DNA of 64,000 bases, taken from the NCBI RefSeq assembly GCF_000247815.1, contig NC_021685.1:14702318-14766317 (forward strand). The letters are read 5' to 3'. This document shows, in pieces, positions 51,001 to 64,000 of the stretch (positions are counted from its first letter, which is position 1; each line of letters begins with the position of its first letter). The notes under the pieces are model-generated. The model saw only the letters and a list, made by a program, of their open reading frames with translations, made no database searches and was not told where the DNA came from. Origin of the DNA: Ficedula albicollis. Its lineage: Eukaryota > Chordata > Aves > Passeriformes > Muscicapidae. The translations under genes and the position numbers were made by a program.

Positions 51001-54000
51001 ACTTGGTGGTAATTAATTACTACCTGTACACTTAATTACAACCAGTTAAAGAAATGTAGTAAGTAAATGTAAGTCTGTAAACAAAGCTTGGTCAATTTGA
51101 GGTAATGGGTAGCTCGAGCTAAATGAGATTTCTATTCAACTATGTTCATATGTAGCATGGTCAACCTACTCCATATTGCAGCATGAGGTTCCAGAGGATT
51201 CTTGAAAACTCCATATAGATAGAACTGGTTCCCAAAACAATTGAAAAATTTGTACTTCTTTAGATTGACAAATAATATCCTTACAACGCTGGACTTGGAG
51301 AAACTTGCTGCAGGACTGACCTAGAAACACTCCCTCAAATAAAAAAATTGGGTTCACTTAGGTGGAGTTTCACTCCAAGTTACCAGAAGGTCATGCTGAC
51401 TAAATAAACACAGTATATCTAAGGAAAACAAATTATATCAAGACTTTTATTAAATTTACAAGAGGGAAGTGATGGGCATCTATTAGGAAATAATTTGGGG
51501 TTTACAGTGAAAACTAGTCTCTGTGGAAGCACATTTCACTTCCTGCTGTTTGAGATCCAAATCATAACACCAGAGTTTCCAACCCAATTGAGCTCTGAAA
51601 GGCAAATGCAGCATCAAGTGCTACAGATCAAAAGGAGGAAAGGAAATGATACTGGAGGGGTAAGGATCACTTCCCTCAAGCACTTGAGCAATCATCATCA
51701 TTAGATTGTCCCTGGATTTCTGTCTCCTTATACAGGAGCTGTATAGTTGATTACACTTATTACCAATTCAAGGTACAATTCAGTGGAGGTTTATTGATCA
51801 CAATGTAATCAACATCATACTCTCCCAGACATGACAGTTGATGTTACAGTCTTTTCCTTCACTGGCTATTCCTGTCCCTATTCACCCTACAGCTTTTCTG
51901 AGTTTCTCTGGCCTGTGAAACTAATAACTCACAGTATTTATTACTGCTTACTACTTTGTTTCATTTTCTTTGTTACTGGTCAAAATACTGTTCTCCCAAT
52001 ATCTCTGTTTGAGTCCACATGTATGGTTTTAACTTTCTCTTTGGACAGTGTAATGTGCTTTAAAGTTGTATTAAAAATCAGATATTTCAATATAGCTTAC
52101 ATAATTATTGTCTGGGACAGAAACACAGTTTCAGTCTTCCACAAATCCACACGTATCCTTAAGCACTTGAGCTAAACAGAATGAATCTTGGTTTGAGATC
52201 TGCAATTGCCTTCCCTTGTTAATCCCCATGTAAACTCAGAAGCACTCTGCCTGTCCAGGAAAACATGTCCAAGAACTCCTTTTCAACACTACGACTACAG
52301 GCAATGTTGATTGAAAAAGCACACAACATAAATGGAAAGTTGGCTGATTAGTTTCCATCTATCAAATCAATTTTCTTCCCCTAGAACATACTCTGTTAAA
52401 TCCTGAGGAATTGTCCCATATATGGTACCATAATAATCCCTTGCTGACCTTCGTGGTGTGATCCTTGAAGTCAACGTGGCAGCATCATGTTTCAACATTC
52501 AAAATCACGTATTTCCCATTAACCAATTACTCAGCAGATTACTAATATATTTTTCATGGTGAGCAAACATTGCTGCTGTTATTACAATGAAAGCAAATCC
52601 TTGGCTGTTTGTTTAAGAGCCTGCCCACAAGCTCTGGAGCCAGTGCAGGTCAGCACTGAGAGATGCTCACAAGGAACACAGGAGTGGACAAGATCACAGC
52701 CATGGCACATGTTGAGCTGTGTGCCTTCCTCCCACAGCCTGCTGCAAAGGCAGCACTTCTATTCTCAGCTGGGTGGTGCTGCAGCTGTTCAGAACTTGGA
52801 TCTGATGACTGCCACCAGGGCTGCTGCAGCAGAGGGAGCCTGGTGGGACAGGTAGCTCAGCTTCAGTTTTTTCCCAAGAGGAAAGCATGGAAAGTGTTCC
52901 AATAGTTCCTTCAGATTAAAAAAACAAAAAACCAAAAAACCACAAAAACACACACACAAACAAAAAAACAAAAGCCACCTCAATACTATTAAATTAAATT
53001 CACCTGAGACTACACTATCAAATGCCCTAAATTTAAAGTGCTTGTTGATCTCACTCTGCTTGCCAGAACAAGGTTCCCTGGAGTATAAACAGCTGCTATT
53101 TTTGTGATTACACAACTTATTAATAAACCAAAAATTGCATCTTTAGGTGTTAATCTGCTTTTTCACAGATCATCAATCAGTTTTCTTTAGAATCTTGGTA
53201 CATTTTCTCAAATCCACCTTTGCTGACAAGGTATTATAACTATTTAGTAGCAGAAGTTTTTCAAACGGTAGATTTCTGTCTTCTTGTTTACACCTACAAG
53301 AACATTTTACGGTTATTTTTCAGTTGTTGAAGCCTAATGTTTTATGTGTCTCATCACCACAGCCTCAAAAAGTCAGACAGACTTCATGACTTTCTTTGGA
53401 ATTTTGTCTTTCATCATCAAAAGCACATGCTGCTTTATATAGCTATGCATAACATTTTTCTTTTTTTTTCCCTCCGAATGTTTGCAATTTTCAGAGCTGC
53501 CATTTCACAAGTGGTTTGGAAAATACTATCATAGTCTTATTTTTAAAACTACAGTAAGGATTTCACAGAGCACTAGGCATACACATGGGTGGGATGACTG
53601 CAACAGAGTTACACTGACAAATTAAATTTTGAACCTGAGCCTTCTGCTCATCTCGTTTGAAAACTCATCTGCACATATGTCAGCCTAGGCACACCCACCA
53701 TCCAGCCCATACCTTGCTTTGTGCTAAAGGTCACAGCCAAAAAGAAGGGAAGGATCAGATTTTCTGGTGTGTCCGTACATCTAACTGGAATTTAGAGTAC
53801 AGAAATCCACATTAATTTGAAGCAAAGCAGTTCATGCAGGAAAGTAGTTAAGCCGGAGTAAGATGGTAATGAAGGATAAATTAGCTCATCATAAAGACTT
53901 CTGGAGTGATGTCTTTAAAAAATTGCTTCCAATACTCAGCTAATCTTCTTAGTTTAGATGCAGTATACATATAGATTTTGCTTGTCTCTGTCATAGGTTA

Positions 54001-57000
54001 TGTGTGAAATCTACTGAAAAAATTTTATTTACAAAGGGGGACAGTATATATTGCACATTTTGCCCTTTACTGCAACACTTTTCATTCCCAAGAACTGTTA
54101 CATTAATTTGCACTTTTAAAAAAGGCCCAAAAAAGCAAAACATGGCAATATGACCCTGTAACTATACAATATTAAACACTAAGACCAGACTCTTGGTTTT
54201 ACAATACAAAGATTTCTGCCTCCTTAGTAACATGGCAACATCTACCCTTAGAAGTTTTTGTCACCTTTTGTTAAAGATGTGGGAGGGAAAGGAAAACATT
54301 CAAAGACTTGAAAATGCAAAGAAATAAATGAAGCTTCTTTTTTAAGAAACAGCATTTATTGCCATTCGCTTAGCTAAAGGACATAGGGAGGGAAACAATC
54401 CTTTAGGCAGTATTAACAATTTTTTAATATATTAAAGTTTAGGGATGGTGAATGTTGGTTCAGCTTCTTTGGAAGTATCTTGGGTATACGCAGAAGGAAG
54501 ATAAGAAACACCAGAAAAACAGAGGACACTGTGGTATTACATATGCAGATTCTCTCTAGGAGAAACTCAAAGGCAGCACAAAATGGTGTCAGCTACTTCA
54601 AAATCTGGCAAAATTACAGAAGCTTTGTCTGACTTTTTTATTGTGTCAGAGAGCTGCAGACAGGAAACTCTCCGCATTAGGTAGCTTTGGCTTTTTGCTT
54701 TTAGCATGTTTAAGAGCAGATTAATGCAAACCCAAGAGACAGGAGGAGGCATATGAGATGAACAACAACAATGTATGACAGCAATAATCAGGATATGACT
54801 GGGACCTTTAAGATGGCCATGATAAGGTCTTGCATAAATATCACAAGGGTGCAAGGGCAAGAGAAAGTGGTAAAAGGACATGGGGACTCCAAAGGATAGT
54901 AGGAGCACTGTCCATAGGAGCAGATGTTTATCCATGTGGCAGCAAGCTGCAACCCTCCCTGATCACTGGCCACATGCATTGCTGCATTCCTCCATCTGGC
55001 TCACCATGCAAGCTGAGCTCATGCACACGTGTTTGGATAACTCTGGAGTCTCAAAAGCCTGACACTTTCTTGGGTGGACTATCCCAGTGCACCAGCACCT
55101 GCCAGCTTGTATCAGCTCACCTGCACAATGCTTTGTGTCCAGCCAGCCTTAGTTCTCATCATCAGCTGCCCGTTTGGCCCCCATCCATTCAGATGGTGCA
55201 AGCCTTCCTTCAACGTGCAAATGAGAACATTGACCTTGCAAGAAATCATCTCTGCTTTTGCCATTACTATTTACAGAAGTTTGCAGGGAGAGGGTATGAT
55301 CTCAGTATCAGCACAGCGAGTTAAAACTCCTCGCTGCCCTTTGAAAAGGGCCATGTGTCTCCTTTGGTGCAATTGCACATATTGGGAAAAGAAGCTGTGA
55401 TGGCGGGGCTGCCTGTGGAGGATGGCATGTGCTCCACAGCACTTCTCAGAGCAAGATCTTAGAGCCTAAACACACAGAGGTGCTACATAAGAATACTTAA
55501 ATAAAAAGAGCAAGTAGCACATGCTATAGTTCTTTCTAATTTTTATGGAAGTACCTGCAAGAACACTCCATGGCTGTCCCTCTTCAGGAAGAGTCTCAGA
55601 GCACTCACTGAAATGGTTGTGTCCTGTTTCAGGCTTGAACTTACAGCAGCATCAGGAAACAAAAATCTACAGTGCTTTCATAGCCACATACTCAGTTTAA
55701 AATCCCCATCATCGATCCCACCACCTCCTTCCCTTCTGAGCAGTGTCAGAAAGCTGTCCATCAGCCACAGTGTCCTGAGTCTCAGACCAGCATAGCTCAG
55801 AGATGGGTCTCAGAGTGTTGTATTTCAGACAGCAAACCTAAAGGAAGAAAAGTCTGTTTTGGTGAGACTGCAGTTCACAAAGCTAGAGTGGCACCAAGTG
55901 GTGAGAGGATGAATTTGGGTCTTATTATGTGTACTTTTTCAATCACACTAGAAACCACACTTGACATAAGTTAAAATAAGATGGTTTGGCAGCTCACTTT
56001 TACTGGGGAGCCCAGGTTTTTTAGAAATCCTACATAATCCACCCACACACACAAAAAATAACAAGGGAAGGGTAGAACTTCCCACAACAACAAAACCCAC
56101 CAAGACACAAAACAGCCCATACCAAGGATACTGTGTGCCTTCAAAGATCATGTCAGAAAAAAAAAGATTCCCGTCTTCTCAGTAACAGCAACCATACACT
56201 TCATCTCACTTATCTCCCCAAAGTACACTAGACTTGTAATCAAACCCAAAGAACAGAAGACAGATGAGTAGTTTTGTGAATAATAGCTTAGAAAACCCCA
56301 AACCAAAAAGCTAGTAAAACACAGACATCTCCCCACCCCTCATTCCCATGCTGTTCTTCACAATAAAAAATACCCTGCAGCTATTTCAAGGGCACCAGTG
56401 CATTATTTCTATAGAAAATGAGGGATTGTTTTCATCATGCATTTGTACTGGCTAACACCTAAATAGGAGCTATTATTTACCCAGGCAACTGACAGAAGTG
56501 CTCATTCACATGGAAGAAAGTATTTGATGTTAAACATTTGCTGGCTACTTTGGCCCAGTTTTTCAAGTTGTGAAAGACAATTTCACCTTTTGCTTGGTTT
56601 AACTGATATGCTCAGGATAGAAAAGTCATCATGGGAACAGTACCTAAACCTAAAACTGAATGAATATGCTCACAAATCTAGAAAAATAAAATGTGAATAC
56701 TATTGTGACCAAGCCTTTGAAAAGATATGAATAGGAGGTATGTAATGAATAGGAGGTATTTATAATAAATAAAAAAAAAAAACACAGACAAGGTCAGTTA
56801 AGTAATTTACAAGTTATTTCAGTATCCACAGAAAAACGAGTTCTGGAGAAGTGAGGAAGCAAAAAGTGAAGCCCTATTAAAACAGGTCTTTGTTGCACCT
56901 GATGCCCAAGAGTGCAGCTGGGGTCAGACTTCACTTAAGTAATCTAAAAAACAACAGAGGCTCTGAGGTTCAAACAGCCAGAAAATTTCTTAAAGCTTTT

Positions 57001-58724
57001 GACCCCCTTCAGTTGCACAGGCTGTAACATGATCACATTAACAGCACCATCAGGTGGTTTTGACTTCTAGGTAGCAATGATCAATCTCCACTTCAAAGGA
57101 GATGATACTAAATGTGAGCTATGAAGACTTCTACTACACAAAACCACTAAATGTCTCTTCCTGCTTTTTAAAATTTAAATTCAAGGTCAGGTGGTTACAT
57201 TCTGTGTGTGAACATCCCAACTGCAAATTAATGCTTTGTCCATAAGCTCAGCTTTCTTTGTTACTTTTAACAGATGGCAGCACTGTTGATCTACACATTA
57301 ACAGCAACTGATTTCCAATTCCAAAACAAGAGAAATGATCTTTGTATCATTTCCCACAGAGAGGTAATTAATGGATATTTGCAAGCTGCTTGGAGATCCT
57401 CCAGTAAGGGGTTTTTTTGTTTGCTTTGGGGTCCTTTCTGTGGTGATTTTTTTTTTTCTTCTTTTAACTCTCGTGCAATATTTGCAGCCTTTTTTTCCTC
57501 AAAGTGTTGCAAAGTTTACTTTTTTGAGATTCCTCATACGTCATTTCATTCTTTCCTGCTTAAAAGCAAGCTCCACTGAGATTTGTTGCCTCTGAGACAG
57601 CACCACCTTCACCTCCTGTCCCAGACCAAACAGGCTCCTCCACCCCAACTCAAACCCATCTAAAAGCTGGACTATGAAGAATGAAGCTATGCTGAGGGCC
57701 ATTCCTTCACTTCCCCAATCTAGCCATTTCTCCAATTTCAGTATTGACAAGTTTTATGCTTAGGCTATAAAAACTTCAGGAGTAAATTATGAACATCACA
57801 TAGTGTATTTGTACCCAGCACAACAGCCTCCCAATCCAAGGAACAACAGTTCCTGCTAATTTCTATTTATTATGTGAGCTTTGAAAGGAGCAAGGCAATA
57901 GGACTGTGTCATCTGTAACAACAAAGCTGCCCTGGTTGCTTCTATTTGGGTCACTATAAAACAAAAAATCCTAGTGTCCACTGAGGTTAGTATGCAGTTT
58001 TCCTTTAAACTATTCAAGGATAGTTATGCTCCCTTGGAGAAGGGGAAACCCTAATATTTTACAATAGCACTCATCCCCTTGGAGTTTTAGCCATTGTTAG
58101 GGAAGTGTTTGAGAATAAAAAATACTACCTACCAATTCATTGTAAATGAGAAGTTGCATGTTGTGCTATATTTTGAATTCTTTCATGAATGAGTGTTTAT
58201 TTTGGATAAGTGGATGTGGATGAATAGCTGACTAAGGCAACAACTGCTTTTTTAAAAGAAGAATTATCTGAAATCAAATCTTCTTTGTTGGATGAAACAT
58301 AAATTGCAGAGGGAATATTTAACCATGTAAGGAGAAAATCCATAGATAAGGTATCGCAGGCTACACTTAGCAGAGTTAATTGTCTATCAATTGCTCTTTC
58401 ACACAAGTTTCTAATGGAGTGTTTTGTCTAAATAACAAAATATACTGCAATTAATATCCTCTGATACAGATTTCTTGACAGTTAGGCTTAAATGATAACC
58501 AAGTGCTGATATTTGGAGTGCTTGGCAGATGAAACTTCTGTTTGCTCAAGAGACCTCAAGCCAACTTCACCCTTTTGCACTAAGGCAGAAAAATCCACTG
58601 TAAACCACTCCGTGGGTTTAGCAGCATTTTGGACTGCAGCTGGTAATATTGACTTCACAGTCTGTGATGATGACTCTCTTTCAGGTCAGGCACACTTATT
58701 TTGTCACTTTTTTTGCCTACCTTC
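42020..58724. other. Long AT-rich stretch, no recognised gene
   Basis: In 16.7 kb no coding exon, RNA gene or mobile element was recognised. The largest open frames (132 codons at 44571-44969, 128 at 46392-46778, 164 at 54830-55324, all plus) have no recognisable domain and irregular composition. The last is overlapped by a 122-codon frame on the other strand. Low-complexity tracts are a short GT run at about 41404-41420 just upstream, CT at 43188-43199, T-rich at 49443-49494 and A/C-rich at 52917-52974. A 21-bp motif is repeated at about 56727-56760. Confidence 0.5.
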
Positions 58725-61104
58725 CTCAATTCCCATTTTATGGTTTTATTCCAAGTTTGGAGTACACATTCTGACACCATCACAGTGGAATTGACAACTG
58801 CATTCCAAGATATTGTTTACTATGAAAAATTATCTGTGTTACACATGCTATACACAGCCCACCTTTTACATCTCCTTTAGCTAATTGCTGGGAAAAAAAA
58901 CTCTTCATTTTTGCTGATAACCACTTTGCACAGAGATACACAATGCAAAGACTAAAGGATAGCAGAGAAGGAGGGGTCATTTCAGTTATTGCTGTCATAT
59001 ATGACCATGCTTGGTTTTATTTAATTTGCTTTCAGAGAGAATTACAACTAGCTGAAATATCTAAAAGGCTACTAATTATCCTTCTTGAAAGAAAAGAATT
59101 ATAATGAGCTTCTCATAAAAGTCCATCTACTTCTCCTAGTTCTGTCTAATCACTTGCTACTTGTCTGCAAATGGATTTGGTCTCATACATAATAATAATA
59201 GTGACAGATGTTTTTCTGCCAGTCAAACTTAAAATTCAAACTTCAGTTGATTATTATGAGTAATCTACAATTTCCTCCATAATTAAGGCTTCAACTCTGT
59301 TCACATTAACAAGTTCAATTTTGACCTCCCACTCACATCTATTAATGAAGGAGAACTTAAGTGATACGTGAGAATCGTGGCAGAAGAAGAATTTTCCTTC
59401 CAATTCACAGTAAAGTGAAGGAGGAAATTCCAATTTATGGCACTGCCTTATAGATATTGCCACATATAGTAACCTGTCACTTTACTGAAGGGAGAGGAAG
59501 AAAACAATAGAATGTATTTGTTGAGGAAGTCTAATACATAAATTCATTAGGGAAGCAATAAACATACTGCATAAATTAATTACTTTGTGCTTATCCTCAT
59601 TAAATGCCACTTAATGAGTTAATAACTTGACTTTACTGGACTGAATGCCTGTTCTCATGCACAGAACTGAAGCTGAGAGAACAGAAATCTGATTTTAAAT
59701 CTAATTGACAGCTGCTTTACTAAGATCAGGATGGACTATGGGCTAAGAAATAACAGGCAACAAAAAAAGGACCACAGTTATCTTTCCTCTACTTTTGCCT
59801 GACTAAAACAACCTACCTTCCTGCAACCACCACCAATAAGACCCAAGGAAAAGCAGATGATTTTCATAGCACAGCAGAATTGATTTGGATGAACTGAATG
59901 CAGCCCAATGACAACTGACCTATGATGTTTCACTGTTAAAGGTACTCACTGGATTTCTAAAAAATCCTCTTTGCTCAATTCCCATTTTATGGTTTTATTC
60001 CAAGTTTGGAGTACACATTCTGACACCATCACAGTGGAATTGACAACTGCATTCCAAGATATTGTTTACTATGAAAAATTATCTGTGTTACACATGCTAT
60101 ACACAGCCCACCTTTTACATCTCCTTTAGCTAATTGCTGGGAAAAAAAACTCTTCATTTTTGCTGATAACCACTTTGCACAGAGCTACACAATGCAAAGA
60201 CTAAAGGATAGCAGAGAAGGAGGGGTCATTTCAGTTATTGCTGTCATATATGACCATGCTTGGTTTTATTTAATTTGCTTTCAGAGAGAATTACAACTAG
60301 CTGAAATATCTAAAAGGCTACTAATTATCCTTCTTGAAAGAAAAGAATTATAATGAGCTTCTCATAAAAGTCCATCTACTTCTCCTAGTTCTGTCTAATC
60401 ACTTGCTACTTGTCTGCAAATGGATTTGGTCTCATACATAATAATAATAGTGACAGATGTTTTTCTGCCAGTCAAACTTAAAATTCAAACTTCAGTTGAT
60501 TATTATGAGTAATCTACAATTTCCTCCATAATTAAGGCTTCAACTCTGTTCACATTAACAAGTTCAATTTTGACCTCCCACTCACATCTATTAATGAAGG
60601 AGAACTTAAGTGATACGTGAGAATCGTGGCAGAAGAAGAATTTTCCTTCCAATTCACAGTAAAGTGAAGGAGGAAATTCCAATTTATGGCACTGCCTTAT
60701 AGTTATTGCCATATATAGTAACCTGTCACTTTACTGAAGGGAGAGGAAGAAAACAATAGAACTTTACTGGACTGAATGCCTGTTCTCATGCACAGAACTG
60801 AAGCTGAGAGAACAGAAATCTGATTTTAAATCTAATTGACAGCTGCTTTACTAAGATCAGGATGGACTATGGGCTAAGAAATAACAGGCAACAAAAAAAG
60901 GACCACAGTTATCTTTCCTCTACTTTTGCCTGACTAAAACAACCTACCTTCCTGCAACCACCACCAATAAGACCCAAGGAAAAGCAGAAGATTTTCACAG
61001 CACAGCAGAATTGATTTGGATGAACTGAATGCAGCCCAATGACAACTGACCTATGATGTTTCACTGTTAAAGGTACTCACTGGATTTCTAAAAAATCCTC
61101 TTTG
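58725..61104. repeat. Large recent tandem duplication, 1249-bp unit
   Basis: 58725-59973 is repeated at 59974-61104. In the second copy a 118-bp segment (equivalent to 59513-59630) is missing, which accounts exactly for the length difference. I saw five substitutions over about 1131 aligned bases: one near 58936/60185, two near 59454-59462/60703-60711 and two near 59859-59868/60989-60998. A 69-codon minus-strand open frame appears in both copies, as expected of a recent duplicate, and is not evidence of a gene. No mobile-element terminus lies at the junction. Confidence 0.96.
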
Positions 61105-64000
61105 GGCAGTGTCTAACAGAGAGAGAAAGAAGGTGAGGAGATGTAGTTCAATGGATTTATCTACTGAAAATCTAATGCATGGGGACAATGTTTTGTTACC
61201 CACAGTCCAATTTTTAAAGTTATTAAGATTTTAATAGGCTCACTAGATCACTGTGTTGACTCTGACAGCCTAATTTAGGCTCACTGGCAGTTTCAGAGAT
61301 GCTGCATTTACTGTTGGAGCTGGCCAGTTTAAATAAACTCCTTGCTGCAGAACAGCCACAAACCAAAATGAACTCTGCAGAATAGCTCAGGTTAGAGGAT
61401 TTGAAAACAGCTGAGGGACCTGAAGAGGCAATATAGAGCCAGGACCCATCATGAATTTCTAAACAGACCTGTGTTTGCTATGCAGGACAGAAAGCACCAA
61501 GGAATAGCCTTTTTGAACCACTTAAGGGGGAAAAAACCTAAATCTTGGTTTTTCTTTTGCATGCAGCACACTGAGCAGTAGCAAGGCAACTGAAATACAG
61601 CTAAGGAAGATGTAGTTTGAGAATTTATTTTTTTAAATATAAAAACCTTTGGTTTTATTCCAGAACTTGTGGTTACTCAAAACTCACTCAGAAGCCACAA
61701 ATTAAAATTTTGGTTGCTGAAATGACTTCTATGCAGCTTTTACTTTTCAATAGTGAGGAAAAAAGAACTACTTTCTGTTTATGGGTTTTATTGTCTGACT
61801 TTTTCCTCTAAATAATTTGTTTTCTTCTCACCAGCAACAAAATAAACAGGAAGAAAGTTAAACAAAATCTTGGTATAAAGACTTCAATAGTAGTATACTT
61901 AATTCCAGTGGGGTTTTTTTAAAACTTAAGAATTATATAAACCTATAACTGGTAATTGATGTTCCTCAAACAGCTAAAAAGCATTTAAGGGTGATATTTA
62001 TTAGAACAGAACTTAAGACTGTCCATTCATCAAGAGGGTAATTTACTCCCTCATTAAAGGTCTTTCTGAACACTTGAGAGCAGCATGAACATCTCTAGCA
62101 GAAGCTTTGGGAAATAAAAGAAACTGTGAAAGCTCTTGTCCACTACCTCTTTTACATCAGCAGCTGTGAGCTTTTCATTGAGAAATAATTTCTGGAAAGA
62201 CAGATGATGCACAACTGAAGGTTATCATTAGATATTAGTATTTATTATTCATCTGAATCTACTCTTTGCACACTGCTTTTAATTGCTCTGCATTTCACCC
62301 TGACAGAACATCACAGTTTCCATCCTGTGAACACAAGGCAGGGTAAGATCTTTAGCAAATACTAACACAGATATTTCTACCTAAACAAGATCCAAATGCT
62401 TGCAAAACAAAACAAAAATAAATAAAAAACCAAACAAAAACAAAAAATAAGGCCACAATGCTGAAATGCTGGCCCCTAACACCAACCTGCCCTCCCTCCT
62501 ACTGTGTAGCTGGTGATTAATAGCTAAGGGGGGTTTGCTTTCAGCTCTGTGAGACAGTGAACCTGTTCAACAAATAATTCCTGTTAAGGGCTGCTAGGTC
62601 ATTTGAAATAATTCAAGGTCTGTCCTTTACCTTGAGCACTTTGGTCTAACACCATATTTACTTGAGTATTCCTAGTGTTTAGGAGTCTCAATTTTGTTAC
62701 CAATACTTCTGAGTTTTTCCCTGTTAGTTGCTGCCACTGGGTTCAGAACTCTTCTACTGGTTTAAGGGCATCTGCTTCAGTATATTTGCACATTACATTT
62801 ATTCACAAATGAAGTGAAAGAACCAGAATTTTCCCTGGATGTCTTGGTTGCTGTCTTGACTTGCCAAGGGAAAAGAAAATATGCATTGATGAGTATGATA
62901 CACCAAAGCCTAAAATGTTCAATCTAGTGGTAAGAATGAAAGTTGACAAATCCAGTTACATGCACAGGTGTCTTAATCCCATGTTTTCTTTTGATCACAG
63001 GCCAGTATTACCAGTGTGAAGTTGAAGAATTCTTGAAGGAGTAAATTAAGATATCGAGGTTCCTCTTAAACCCTAATGAAGACCCAAGGACTGATAAAAT
63101 ACTTATCCCTTCTTAAATTCCATTAACTTTTCCAATATACACCCTGGTACCTCTGGATGGTCCTGCCCAGCCTCCATTCCCTGGTATCCTGCTGTTTGGC
63201 CTCAGTCAATCCTGTGGCTCCTTGCTTCTGTACCAATGTTTTGTCTCCCTCACACTCCTTACACAACACTCCCTTGGTAAGGGAGGCTCACAGCCATGTC
63301 AATATGCCACCAGTACTGACCTAGGGCATTTAACTTCATACCACCTTTCCTTATTGGTTTGGATTTTTTTTTTTTTTTGGACTGGGTTTCCTTTGCAATG
63401 TTTATCTCAATGAAGACAGGAATAGGGTGACAATCCTAATGTTTATATTCTAGATGGTGAAGTTCAGAGGAATGCCTTATCTGCTCCTGCTCATTGGTAG
63501 TGAGGCTTCTGCCATCTCAGAGTTCATCATGCATATACAGAAATGTGAATTCTTATTTCACCCAAAAGCCCTGAGGTGAATTTGATTCACTGCATGCTAA
63601 GGTAGACACACGTACCTTAGTTCACCTGGCTTTTCCATTGAAGTTCTGATTAACAAGGAGTCCATTATCAGCATGTGCCAGCAGCTGGCAAAGCTGTGAG
63701 ACACCAGACCTTCAGAGTGAGCTGCAGCCTGCAGCATTCACCTCCAGCGAGATAACACTGACTGTCACTGGAATCACCCATCAGAGGGACTGCTGTGCTT
63801 ATCAGAGCAAGGAAGGGCAAAAGGAAAGGCTGGTGTCCTCACAGCAGCAGATCAGAACAAACATTACTATTCATACTGCAATATCAAATACAAAGATGTG
63901 CAGCTTTCTTGAGACCCACAATGAAAGTACTGAAGACAATTTAAATTAGCAGATGCCAAGTTGTTCAGCAGCAGAGGACCAATTCCATCTTCACATGTTT
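61105..64000. other. No recognised gene; A and T tracts
   Basis: AT-rich sequence with an A-rich tract at about 62404-62450 and a T15 run at 63364-63378. No coding potential beyond short chance frames. Confidence 0.5.

Noticed and set aside
54830..55324. Longest open frame, 164 codons on the plus strand
   Set aside because: No recognisable domain, irregular Cys/His/Ser-rich composition, and overlap with a 122-codon open frame on the opposite strand (54567-54935) and other frames; typical of chance in a locally GC-richer patch.
59254..60712. Two near-identical 69-codon minus-strand frames (59254-59463, 60503-60712)
   Set aside because: They are copies within the recent 1249-bp duplication, so their similarity is not evidence of coding selection.
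1..64000. CRISPR array, operons, prophage or other prokaryotic systems
   Set aside because: The tandem repeats are two-copy duplications without regular spacers, open frames are short and AT-rich, and LTR elements are present; the sequence is vertebrate.
1..64000. CR1 LINE copies expected in a bird genome
   Set aside because: I looked for the typical short ATTCTATG-type 3' repeats and conserved 3' text and saw none I could support.

Overview
The window looks like a non-coding, AT-rich stretch of a bird nuclear genome, most probably a songbird: an intergenic region or large introns. There is no operon-like gene packing, no long open frame (the longest start-to-stop frame is 164 codons and unconvincing), few microsatellites, and no mammalian-type SINE or L1 sequence that I recognise. 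The best lineage clue is the solo LTR at 35878-36288. Its start, middle and end match, from memory, a very abundant songbird endogenous-retrovirus LTR. I recognise no CR1 LINE, RNA gene or confidently coding exon.

Layout. Positions 1-20060 are plain AT-rich sequence with three small tandem duplications (3040, 4225, 13776) and one weak candidate 3'-terminal exon on the minus strand (1632-1719). Positions about 20060-23140 form the one accessory island, a composite of broken endogenous retrovirus (ERV) pieces. It holds a GC-rich block with an antisense lysine/arginine-rich frame, an LTR-like segment, a 453-bp tandem duplication of the LTR 3' part plus a GC-rich segment with a signal-peptide-like start, and a second, about 1-kb LTR. 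That LTR is followed by a decayed primer-binding-site-like sequence and a truncated gag-like start. A pentanucleotide (CCCAT)n array lies just downstream (23363-23453).

Positions 23454-58700 are again mostly unremarkable. They hold a 183-bp tandem duplication (24471), a solo LTR with an intact 5-bp target-site duplication (29078-29499), an LTR-like tail (about 32430-32579), the songbird LTR (35878-36288) and three more short tandem duplications (40180, 41138, 41847). Positions 58725-61104 are a large, very recent tandem duplication: unit 1249 bp, five substitutions seen, one 118-bp deletion in the second copy. The rest, to 64000, shows nothing beyond homopolymer tracts.

No set of genes can be shown to work together here. 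The recurring theme is local tandem duplication: at least eight separate events outside the ERV island plus four inside it. I found no convincing new biological system. The most unusual pieces are the ERV island, with its two signal-peptide-like starts (one per strand), and the near-identical 1.25-kb duplication.
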